Below, one piece after another: positions 19,753 through 27,601 of a DNA stretch of 64,000 nt (within the stretch, counting starts at the first letter, position 1; every line of letters begins with the position of its first letter). The translations under genes and the position numbers were made by a program. The notes beneath the pieces are model-generated. The model did no database searches. It saw only the letters and a program-made list of their open reading frames with translations, and was not told the DNA's origin. This stretch comes from an uncultured Paracoccaceae bacterium (GTDB taxonomy: Bacteria > Pseudomonadota > Alphaproteobacteria > Rhodobacterales > Rhodobacteraceae), in contig CANMAI010000017.1 in assembly GCA_947495795.1 (NCBI GenBank), positions 1-64,000 on the forward strand, read 5' to 3'.

Positions 19753-21120
19753 CTACCGAAAAGTGAATATATCTGAGATGTGGCGAATTTGTGTTCGGAG
19801 CAGATCGCCATCAGCGCGGGTCTCCACATTTAGGCGCAATAAGGGCTCCGTGTTGGACACTCGAAGATTGGCGCGCCAATCGGGATAAACGACGCTGACA
19901 CCATCAAGTCGATCCACGCTCAGCGCATCTTCCAGATATACTTCCTCGAAGGCCGCGATCGCGGCTTTCGGATCCTCAAGCTGAAAATTGATCTCACCCG
20001 AAGACGGGAAGTTCTCCTTCATTCCGCCTATGAGTTGCGAGAGTTTCATACCTGATATCGAGAGATACTCCGCCACCAGAAGCCAAGGGATCATACCGCT
20101 ATCGCAGTACATAAAGTCCCGAAAATAGTGGTGCGCGGACATCTCTCCACCGTAGACAGCATCGACGTCACGCATCTTCTGCTTCATCAACGGATGACCG
20201 GTACGGGAGGGGATGGCGTGCCCCCCCGCACGCTGAACGACATCCACAGTATTCCACATGACCCGAGTATCATGAACAATGTTCGCACCCTTCGACTTTT
20301 CCAGAAATGTTGCAGCCAAAAGGCCCACCACATATTCGCCATCTACAAAATCACCAGCCTCGTCGAAGAAAAAACACCGGTCAAAATCGCCATCCCAGGC
20401 TAGGCCAAAATCCGCCGATTGCGCGAGAACCGCCTCAGAGGTGGAAGCCCGATTCTCGGGCAGAAGGGGATTCGGTATCCCATTTGGGAAGGTTGAATCC
20501 GGATTATGATGTACTTTTACGAAGTTTGCGCGAGCCCCTCGCAGCTCCAAGGCCACGGCCAGAGCGTCAAATGTTGGCCCCGCGACACCGTTGCCGGCAT
20601 TTACCACGATCTTCAGAGGACCGATTTTTGCCGGTTTGACAAACGACAGCACGCGTTCACAATACTCTTTCAAGCAGCTCGTGCGTGTATACGATCCAGC
20701 TTTTTCAAGCACAGGGAGATTATCCATCAAAGCCAAATCATGGATTTGGCCCAGACCATTCTCAAGAGACAGTGGTCTTGCACCTTCCCGCACCAATTTA
20801 AACCCGTTATAGTCTATCGGGTTGTGAGAGGCTGTAACCATGATGCCTCCACCCGCGTTGAAATGATCCGTCGCGAAGTAAACCTCTTCAGTACCGCAAA
20901 GTCCGATATCGAGAACATCCACACCACCGTTCCGGAGTCCAAGCATCAATGCCTGCTGCAACACCGGGCTGCTTTCTCTGCCATCCCGCCCAACCACCAC
21001 CGAGCCGGGATTAAGCGCTTCTGCAAAAGCCCTGCCAATTCGCTGGGCGATATCCTCATCAAGGTTGTCGCCGAGCCTGCCCCGCACATCATAACTCTTA
21101 AAGCAGCTCAGCTTGCCCAT
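19753..21120 (-). CDS. manB: Phosphomannomutase/phosphoglucomutase
   Basis: 455 aa, the normal length for alpha-D-phosphohexomutases. It interconverts hexose 1- and 6-phosphates using a phosphoserine. Visible motifs: SYDVRGRLG at the N-terminus, catalytic TASHNPIDYNGFK (Ser near 98), metal loop DGDFDRCFFF (near 235), sugar-specificity loop GGEMSAHHYF (near 323) and a phosphate-binding RVSNTEPLLRLN near 430. It would feed GDP-mannose and exopolysaccharide or LPS synthesis. Single gene; its relation to the pilus operon downstream is not clear. Confidence 0.93.
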   Translation of the reverse strand: MGKLSCFKSYDVRGRLGDNLDEDIAQRIGRAFAEALNPGSVVVGRDGRESSPVLQQALMLGLRNGGVDVLDIGLCGTEEVYFATDHFNAGGGIMVTASHNPIDYNGFKLVREGARPLSLENGLGQIHDLALMDNLPVLEKAGSYTRTSCLKEYCERVLSFVKPAKIGPLKIVVNAGNGVAGPTFDALAVALELRGARANFVKVHHNPDSTFPNGIPNPLLPENRASTSEAVLAQSADFGLAWDGDFDRCFFFDEAGDFVDGEYVVGLLAATFLEKSKGANIVHDTRVMWNTVDVVQRAGGHAIPSRTGHPLMKQKMRDVDAVYGGEMSAHHYFRDFMYCDSGMIPWLLVAEYLSISGMKLSQLIGGMKENFPSSGEINFQLEDPKAAIAAFEEVYLEDALSVDRLDGVSVVYPDWRANLRVSNTEPLLRLNVETRADGDLLRTQIRHISDIFTFR

Positions 21121-21229
21121 TCGATATCTCCTACCTCACACAACTTCTTAAGCAGTATCCTCAGCACATCGCAAACTGCCACAAACCGGCTCTAAAGTTT
21201 GAACTTTCAGAGGCGCAGGGCCACGAATG

Positions 21230-21484
21230 CTATCCCAAAAATCTGTTCCATAGCCATTGCAACAGAGTAAGGGAGAGAAAAACCAAAACTGCCCAGATCA
21301 GGAGTTCGAACGGGCGTGCATCCGTGCCGCGCAACACGACAGAAAGAATGTTACCCTGCGGTCTCAGAAATTCGATATTCAGTAAACCATCCCGCGGCCA
21401 CAGCCGAAACAGCCAAAACCGCGAAGAATAGAAAGCGATACCCGTACATATCACTGCCAGAAAGAGCCCAATTCCACGTTTCAC
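21230..21484 (-). CDS. Small membrane protein, last gene of Rieske operon
   Basis: 84 aa with two predicted helices, near 5-25 and 58-78 (LLIWAVLVFLSLTLLQWLW). The start overlaps the stop of the 252-aa gene by four bases (ATGA), so it is translationally coupled. No family recognised. Its place suggests a small subunit of the membrane redox complex proposed for this operon. Confidence 0.7.
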   Translation of the reverse strand: MKRGIGLFLAVICTGIAFYSSRFWLFRLWPRDGLLNIEFLRPQGNILSVVLRGTDARPFELLIWAVLVFLSLTLLQWLWNRFLG

Positions 21485-22239
21485 GGAAGCGGCCTCACTG
21501 TTGTAGGGTCCATCAAGAAGACCAGAAGCGAGCCCCGCCGCTCAATCCGCCCCTCTGCTTCGACAAAAAGCGCTGTATAATCCAAAAGTTGTTCCGTAAG
21601 TGGCTCGCCATTTGCATTCCCTACCAGCAGGAATTCCGACCCTTCAACCGGTTGAGATGAGACGAAGACAGGTGGCACCCCTCCGGTGAGGCATAGGTTA
21701 GCACAAGCCTTATGAGCGAGGCCGGTTCCTGGCCGCATGGCACCTGCAAGGCATTTTCCGTCACAAATCTCACCCTGCAACCGCCATTTGCCAAGATCTT
21801 CCACATCTATCCCCGGTGCCTCGGTATCAGACATATCCGCGAGGCCCTGCATCCCGCCCCTGAGCTGGATCATCTGGAGGTCTCCGCGCGCCAGAGCTTG
21901 GCCCGAGATCCGGACAACTGCACCTTCCAAATCTTTCCCGCGAGATTGCACTCCTCTCTTGCCACCACCAGAGAGAAGGACTGTTGTGCCGGTTGAAATC
22001 CGGTTCGAACCTTCGGTTACGTGCAGCATTGGGTAAGGCTTGTTCTCGAGAACTCCGATGAGTGTCTGCCTGCCGGGCAGAAACCCCGCACTACCCGGAT
22101 CAGGTTGAGTTGTCGCCAGCAACCATCCGACACCCGCAAAAAAGAGCAGCATCGAAACGATTGAAACCAGAAGAAAGCTCCGCAGACCTTTGGGAGCAGA
22201 GAGATAGCCGACGAAGAATGGAGTCCGGTTTTCACTCAT
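21481..22239 (-). CDS. Membrane-anchored hypothetical protein of Rieske operon
   Basis: 252 aa. One N-terminal membrane helix (about 20-42) anchors a large extracytoplasmic part. That part has a glycine-rich segment (90-135) and a Cys-rich patch with four cysteines between 158 and 182 (CDGKCLAG, then CANLCLTG), spaced as two CxxxC pairs that could bind metal or form disulfides. No known family. Overlaps of four bases with both neighbours make it a core member of the operon with the Rieske/ferric-reductase-like protein. Confidence 0.75.
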   Translation of the reverse strand: MSENRTPFFVGYLSAPKGLRSFLLVSIVSMLLFFAGVGWLLATTQPDPGSAGFLPGRQTLIGVLENKPYPMLHVTEGSNRISTGTTVLLSGGGKRGVQSRGKDLEGAVVRISGQALARGDLQMIQLRGGMQGLADMSDTEAPGIDVEDLGKWRLQGEICDGKCLAGAMRPGTGLAHKACANLCLTGGVPPVFVSSQPVEGSEFLLVGNANGEPLTEQLLDYTALFVEAEGRIERRGSLLVFLMDPTTVRPLP

Positions 22240-23285
22240 TTACCGTTCTCTCCCAACGAAACAGGCGTGGTGGGTGTACCCGGCGGGTTGGCATCTGGAT
22301 TGAGCATGATCTTGGCTCCATCCAGCGCAAGATTGTAGGTCGGAACTCTTTCGGTAAATGGCTCTGGAGAGCACCCGTCGCTGACACGATACTGAAAGCC
22401 GTGCCAGGGGCACGTAACGCAACCATCCACAATCCTGCCCTCGCCCAAGGGGCCATTCTGATGCGCGCATGCGTTGGAGATGGCAGAGAAACTCTCGCCA
22501 CTTCTGAAAACAGCAACTCGTTCTCCGTTTTCCAGCCTAACGACACGGGCAAAGCCGTCCTCTATATCATCTGCGTCGCACACCGTAATCCAATCATTGA
22601 GAGAAACCGTGGTTTCGCTACGCGCTTCCTTCAGGAAGGCAGCTGCATGCAATGCGGTCACCCCACCCGCCGAAAACAAAATAAAGATGGCGCGCCAAGG
22701 GCTTGTCTGATCCTGCAATGCGCCCAAGGCGACATGCGCAACAAGTGCCGCATAGGCCGGATAGAGCAACATGTGCAGTCGCTTCCAGAGCCTCGGCGTC
22801 AGAAATTTCAGCCAGAAATCATGGCTCGTGACGGCCAGCAGCAGTAAGACCACAAGACCAAAGATCCCGAACACTTCAAACGGAAAGCCAAGAACACGCC
22901 CGAAGGATGTGTTGGCAGTCAGCACTCCCTCCAGTTTGGGCGTTGGGGAGAACGCGTAATACCAATCCAGAATGTAGCCCACATGCGTAAGTGCGACGAA
23001 CAACGTCAGCACACCGAAATGCCGGCGGTTATAGAGGAGCGGCAGGAATTTCTGGTTGAGCCGCGCTGCCGGGCCAATGCAGAGGATGAGGGTGAGCATT
23101 AGGAACGCACAGGAACCGAAAGCTCTGGCATTATGGATCTGTGGTGTCACCGGCTTGCCATGGTCGAGCAAGACCGGACCCCATTCAATGAAAATCCAGA
23201 GATAGATACCAACGGAAAGGATCAGGACAATGTCGTAGATCCATTTATTGGTGTTCCACTGAACGGGAATATACTTGACGCTCAC
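22236..23285 (-). CDS. Ferric-reductase-like membrane domain fused to Rieske [2Fe-2S] domain
   Basis: 349 aa. Residues 15-220 hold about six membrane helices with spaced histidines (101, 155, 171, 184 among others) as in ferric-reductase-like/YedZ-type b-heme domains. Residues 225-330 are a Rieske domain: Cys273-x-His275 and Cys292-x-x-His295 (ACAHQ ... TCPWH). Such a fusion would pass electrons between a membrane heme and a [2Fe-2S] cluster. It is the third gene of an operon starting at 25310. The cluster ligands are seen directly; heme binding is inferred from the family fold. Confidence 0.85.
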   Translation of the reverse strand: MSVKYIPVQWNTNKWIYDIVLILSVGIYLWIFIEWGPVLLDHGKPVTPQIHNARAFGSCAFLMLTLILCIGPAARLNQKFLPLLYNRRHFGVLTLFVALTHVGYILDWYYAFSPTPKLEGVLTANTSFGRVLGFPFEVFGIFGLVVLLLLAVTSHDFWLKFLTPRLWKRLHMLLYPAYAALVAHVALGALQDQTSPWRAIFILFSAGGVTALHAAAFLKEARSETTVSLNDWITVCDADDIEDGFARVVRLENGERVAVFRSGESFSAISNACAHQNGPLGEGRIVDGCVTCPWHGFQYRVSDGCSPEPFTERVPTYNLALDGAKIMLNPDANPPGTPTTPVSLGENGK

Positions 23286-23304
23286 GGCAAGAAACTCTCA
23301 GGAC

Positions 23305-23664
23305 TCATCGCGCTTCTTCCAGTTTTATAGGCGCCCCATCTGGGGGCGTCTGACGAACGGCAAGTCCAAGCAACACGATCAGCGGTAGTACCAGACAGAG
23401 AGCGGACCATATGGCCGTATGCGCCTTACGCTCTGGCAGGTGCCGTAATTTCCAATTGTCACGCTCCCTCTCCAGCACCTGCCAGCGCCAGAGCACCAAG
23501 GGCCAGATCAGCATAACTCCCGGCACCAGCAGAGGGCGGAAAATGTAGGAGCCGCGCGCATCCTCATCGATGCGGTCGATGCCGAAAGTTAGAAACACAG
23601 CGGCGCATATGGCACCAATGATCAACCAGTATTCTGCAATGGTGAGGAGAGTTGCGGCAGTCAT
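23305..23664 (-). CDS. Small membrane protein of Rieske operon
   Basis: 119 aa, three predicted membrane helices (about 8-26, 45-60 and 92-110) with a charged loop WRWQVLERERDNWKLRHLPERK between the second and third. No family recognised. It lies between the Rieske/FMN enzyme and the Rieske/ferric-reductase-like protein, with gaps of 35 and 19 bases, and is presumably a membrane partner of them. Confidence 0.75.
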   Translation of the reverse strand: MTAATLLTIAEYWLIIGAICAAVFLTFGIDRIDEDARGSYIFRPLLVPGVMLIWPLVLWRWQVLERERDNWKLRHLPERKAHTAIWSALCLVLPLIVLLGLAVRQTPPDGAPIKLEEAR

Positions 23665-23699
23665 CTAGACCGCACCTCTGCTCTGCGCTTTGGGGTGCG

Positions 23700-25310
23700 T
23701 CATTGAAGGCCTCCATATTGGATGTCCGTCAGGTCCCGCATCTCCTTTTTCCACGTCGTGAGATCGCTCGCACTGAACTCACGGATATGACTGTGACCAC
23801 AAGCCCGGGCCATCACTTTTATCAGCTCCGTCGACGCATCGAAAAAATTGGCCAGTTGCTTTGCCGATTTTTCGACAACAAGACGGCTTACAAGGCCGGG
23901 CTTCTGCGTTGCGATGCCAACCGGGCAATTGTTCGTGTGGCATGCGCGCATCGCGATACAGCCAATCGCCTGCATGGCCGCGTTGGAGAGGGCAATTGCA
24001 TCAGCGCCCAAGGCCAGAGCCTTTATAAAATCAGCGGGCTTGCGCAAACCACCTGTTATCACAAGCGTGACATCTCCACGTCCGAGCAGGTCGAGATGCC
24101 TGCGCGCCCGCGCGAGCGCCGGAATGGTTGGAACCGATATATTGTCACGGAAAAGAATAGGGGCAGCACCCGTTCCTCCGCCGCGCCCATCGAGAATGAT
24201 GTAGTCCACGCCCACCGCCAAGGCGGCATCAATGTCTTTCTCTATATGCTGCGCAGATAGCTTGTACCCAATGGGGATACCACCTGTGCGATCTCGCACC
24301 TCATCCGCAAAAGCTTTGATTTCAGAGGGTTTCGTCCAGTCCGGAAACCTTGCCGGAGAGATCGCATCCTGCCCCTCTTCAAGCCCACGCACCTCTGCAA
24401 TCTTGCCTTTCACCTTCGCACCGGGCAAATGACCACCGGTTCCGGTCTTGGCCCCCTGCCCGCCCTTGAAATGGAACGCCTGCACCTTTTCGAGCTTGTC
24501 CCAGGAAAACCCGAACTTTGAGGACGCAAGCTCATAGAAATAGCGCGAATTAGCCTCCTGCTCTTCAGGCAGCATTCCCCCCTCACCGGAGCAGATGCCG
24601 GTGCCCGAAAGCTCGGCCCCCCGTGCCAACGCAATCTTGGCGGGCTCAGAAAGTGCGCCAAAACTCATATCAGAGACAAAAAGCGGTATCTTTAGCTTCA
24701 ACGGCCTTTGCGCATTGGGCCCGATCACAACATCGGTGCCAACAGCCGCGTCATCCAGAAGCGGCGCACGATGCAGTTGAGCAGTAAGAAGCTGGATATC
24801 ATCCCAATCGGGCAATTCGGTGCGCGGCACGCCCATAGCATCCACCGTACCGTGGTGCCCTGTCTTGCTGAGGCCGGATTTGGCATAACGCTGAATCAGC
24901 CCGGTATAAGCCTCCTCCGACGCGCCATGCGAGGGATCGGCATAAAGTCCGAGGTAAGCGTCCCTATTGTAAGGCTGAGGGTTAGCGGTAGCCCATGCTC
25001 CGATTTCATCTGCATCTACAAAGATCTTACCATCTTCCACCCAGCTCTCGAATTTCGGCAGCTTCTCATCATTTGCGTATTCAGAAACGCCACTATCCAG
25101 GCGATAATCCCAATCATGCACACCGCAAATCAGGTTGGGGCCGCGCACAAAGCCATCTGACATCAGTGCTCCGCGATGCAGGCAGCGCCCATAAAAGACC
25201 GAAACATCATCGTCCCACCGAACAACAACGAGATCCACCTCACCAACTATAGCATATTCCGGTTTTCGGTCTTCAAGCTCTGCGAGTTCGTAGATGGAAG
25301 TCTTTTGCAT
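23700..25310 (-). CDS. Rieske domain fused to glutamate-synthase-type FMN domain
   Basis: 536 aa. Residues 1-95 are a Rieske domain with Cys43-x-His45 and Cys62-x-x-His65. Residues 140-520 match the FMN/[3Fe-4S] synthase domain of GltB: KGGQGAKTGTGGHLPG (near 285), the flavin site GRGGGTGAAP (near 375), and CIAMRACHTNNCPVGIATQ (near 455) with the C-x5-C-x4-C cysteines that bind the [3Fe-4S] cluster in glutamate synthase. The amidotransferase domain and the rest of GltB are absent, so it is not a complete glutamate synthase. It is first in a five-gene operon with membrane proteins and divergent from a Rieske-ThDP enzyme. Substrate unknown. Confidence 0.88.
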   Translation of the reverse strand: MQKTSIYELAELEDRKPEYAIVGEVDLVVVRWDDDVSVFYGRCLHRGALMSDGFVRGPNLICGVHDWDYRLDSGVSEYANDEKLPKFESWVEDGKIFVDADEIGAWATANPQPYNRDAYLGLYADPSHGASEEAYTGLIQRYAKSGLSKTGHHGTVDAMGVPRTELPDWDDIQLLTAQLHRAPLLDDAAVGTDVVIGPNAQRPLKLKIPLFVSDMSFGALSEPAKIALARGAELSGTGICSGEGGMLPEEQEANSRYFYELASSKFGFSWDKLEKVQAFHFKGGQGAKTGTGGHLPGAKVKGKIAEVRGLEEGQDAISPARFPDWTKPSEIKAFADEVRDRTGGIPIGYKLSAQHIEKDIDAALAVGVDYIILDGRGGGTGAAPILFRDNISVPTIPALARARRHLDLLGRGDVTLVITGGLRKPADFIKALALGADAIALSNAAMQAIGCIAMRACHTNNCPVGIATQKPGLVSRLVVEKSAKQLANFFDASTELIKVMARACGHSHIREFSASDLTTWKKEMRDLTDIQYGGLQ

Positions 25311-25350
25311 GAAACGCCTTTTTGGTGTCGGACTATCTGATTCTCAAGAT

Positions 25351-25364
25351 CAGTTTATAAACTG
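25351..25364. promoter_or_regulatory. Perfect 14-bp palindrome in divergent Rieske promoter
   Basis: CAGTTTATAAACTG reads the same on both strands. It lies 41 bases upstream of the Rieske/FMN gene and about 200 bases upstream of the Rieske/ThDP gene, in the only intergenic region shared by the two arms. Likely an operator. No regulator gene is found in the locus. Confidence 0.5.
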
Positions 25365-25564
25365 TTGGGAGAGGTTGCGCGGAGTTTGTTCGTAAGACTT
25401 TACTGTACCAAAGGAAACACGGCACAAGCATCCATGAGCATCGCCGGAAGGGCAACTCACATTTTTTTGGGGTGCCGGATGCGCCGAAAAGCTGGGCTAA
25501 TGTGCGGGAATTGCATAACACTTTGACGGAAACAGCGCGCCGTTTGCCTTTTGGGGAGAAAAAC

Positions 25565-27541
25565 ATGCCAGCAGATACGCATTTGGATTGGATAAAGGTT
25601 GGCGAAACGGGGGAACTTCCTGAGGGGCGGGTGAAGACAGTCACGGCCCGCACAACATCAATCTGCCTCTCACACTTTGATGGTCAGTGGGCTGCGATGG
25701 ACAATCGCTGCCCCCATCAGGGCGGTCCGCTTGGCGAAGGCTCGATCGAGCGCGGTGTCGAAGGCCAATGCTGGATACGCTGCCCATGGCACGGATGGGA
25801 TTTCGATCCGCTTACAGGTGCGCCTCCGGGAGGGCATGAGGATACGGGCCAGAAGACTTACCCCATCGAAATCAGGGGTGAGGAGATCTTCGTGGGTATC
25901 GAGCCCGAACCCGAGGCCCCCCGAACCACATCCGATGTGATCGCTGAAACTCTTGTGAACTGGGGCGTGAAGCGTATCTTCGGAATGGTGGGCCACTCCA
26001 ATCTGGGGCTGGCGGATGCCTTACGACGTCAAACCATTTCCGCAAAAATGGAGTATACGAGCATTCGTCATGAAGGTGCCGCTGCATTCGCGGCTTCTGC
26101 ATACGGTAAACTCACAGGCAAGCCCGCTGCCTGCCTTACAATCGCAGGTCCGGGAGCGACAAACCTTCTTACAGGGCTTTGGGATGCCAAGGTGGACAGA
26201 GCACCTGTCATCGCGCTTACAGGGCAGGTGCAGACGCAAGTATTCGGGCCCGGAGCATTTCAGGACATCGATCTTTCGTCGGCCTTTGCAGCTGTCAGCC
26301 GTTTCAGCCAGGTGGTCTTGCCTTCCTCCAACCTTTCAGAATTGGCCAGCCTGGCCTGCAAGAACGCGTTGGTAGAGCGGGATGTAACGCATCTTATCTT
26401 CCCCGACGATGTTCAGACGATCCCTTCCGATGCGCCCGCCAAAGGGCCGGAAGGAAGGATGAGTGGTGCTGAAATCCGCGCCTCTGCAGAAGATCTCAGC
26501 GCTGCTTCCGCGATGATTTCCGCAGCATCGCGCCCCATGATCGTGCTTGGACACGGAGCTAAGCCCATCGTCGGTGACGTAATCGCTCTTGCGGAAAAGC
26601 TTGGCGCACCGGTAGCCACAACGTTCAAGGGCAAAGGGCTGATCCCCGATACGCACCCCCTCGCCGCAGGTGTGATGGGGCGCTCCGGGACTCCCATTGC
26701 CAGTTGGTTCATGAACGAGTGTGATCTGATCATCTCACTTGGAGCGTCTTTCTCCAACCATACAGGCATTGAGCCCGGCAAGAAGATCATCCAAGTGGAT
26801 TACGAGCGCATGCAGCTTGGCAAATTCCACCCTGTGGCCCTCCCTATCTGGGCTGAGATCGGTGCGTTTTCTCAGGACCTAACATCCCGAGTTGAAAGAA
26901 TAAAAATCGATATGGCTGCAGAACTGGCCGACCGATGGGCAATATGGCGGGAGGAAAAGGCCAGCCGGGTAAGCGACAATCTGGGAGAGGGCATCAGTGC
27001 TGCCTCTGTATTCGCGGCATTGGGCGACGTGTGCCCAAAGGATGCCATTATCGCAGTGGATGTGGGCAACAACACCTATTCCTTTGGCCGGTATTTCGAG
27101 GCATCTGGGCAGGATGTGCTCATGTCCGGCTATCTCGGCTCCATCGGTTTCGGCTTTCCGGCCGGGATGGGTGCATGGGCTGCAACGCAGGATTATGAGG
27201 CTTACAAGGGCCGCAAGGTGATCTCAATTTCCGGCGATGGCGGCTTTGGGCAGTACGCAATGGAATTCACCACGGCTGTAAAGCACGGGATGGATATCAC
27301 CCATATCCTTCTCAACAACGGCCAGCTTGGAAAGATTACAAAGGAACAGCGAGCCGGAGACTTTACCGTCTGGCAGACCGATCTTGTGAACCCGTCCTTC
27401 GCGGCCTTCGCCCGCCTCTGCGGTGGCCAGGGCACTAAGGTTACCGAGTTGGGGAATCTGAAACAGGCTTTGAGTGAAGCGCTTGCTCACAAAGGTGGGC
27501 CGAGCCTCATTGAGATCATGACGGATGCCGAATTGGTTTAG
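25565..27541 (+). CDS. Rieske domain fused to ThDP-dependent enzyme (acetolactate synthase/oxidase superfamily)
   Basis: 658 aa. Residues 1-105 are a Rieske domain with Cys49-x-His51 and Cys73-x-x-His76. Residues 115-658 are a complete ThDP enzyme: catalytic Glu in IRHEGAAAFAASAYG, the PYR-domain signature AGPGATNLLTGL, a central domain, and the ThDP/Mg motif GDGGFG...NN near 557-582. The superfamily includes acetolactate synthase, pyruvate oxidase and sulfoacetaldehyde acetyltransferase; I cannot choose among them. The ATG at 25565 is chosen for the ggggag 7 bases upstream; an in-frame start at 25472 would add 31 unlikely residues. A fused iron-sulfur domain is unusual for this enzyme class and suggests oxidative chemistry. 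Confidence 0.88.
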   Translation: MPADTHLDWIKVGETGELPEGRVKTVTARTTSICLSHFDGQWAAMDNRCPHQGGPLGEGSIERGVEGQCWIRCPWHGWDFDPLTGAPPGGHEDTGQKTYPIEIRGEEIFVGIEPEPEAPRTTSDVIAETLVNWGVKRIFGMVGHSNLGLADALRRQTISAKMEYTSIRHEGAAAFAASAYGKLTGKPAACLTIAGPGATNLLTGLWDAKVDRAPVIALTGQVQTQVFGPGAFQDIDLSSAFAAVSRFSQVVLPSSNLSELASLACKNALVERDVTHLIFPDDVQTIPSDAPAKGPEGRMSGAEIRASAEDLSAASAMISAASRPMIVLGHGAKPIVGDVIALAEKLGAPVATTFKGKGLIPDTHPLAAGVMGRSGTPIASWFMNECDLIISLGASFSNHTGIEPGKKIIQVDYERMQLGKFHPVALPIWAEIGAFSQDLTSRVERIKIDMAAELADRWAIWREEKASRVSDNLGEGISAASVFAALGDVCPKDAIIAVDVGNNTYSFGRYFEASGQDVLMSGYLGSIGFGFPAGMGAWAATQDYEAYKGRKVISISGDGGFGQYAMEFTTAVKHGMDITHILLNNGQLGKITKEQRAGDFTVWQTDLVNPSFAAFARLCGGQGTKVTELGNLKQALSEALAHKGGPSLIEIMTDAELV

Positions 27542-27601
27542 AAAAGAGCTTTAAGCGCCTGATAACGCAGAAAGCCCCCTGTTCAAAACGAGGTTGCCGT
27601 A

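Noticed and set aside
23700-25310. Complete glutamate synthase (gltB)
   Set aside because: The protein has only the FMN/[3Fe-4S] domain with an added Rieske domain, about one third of GltB, and no gltD adjoins.
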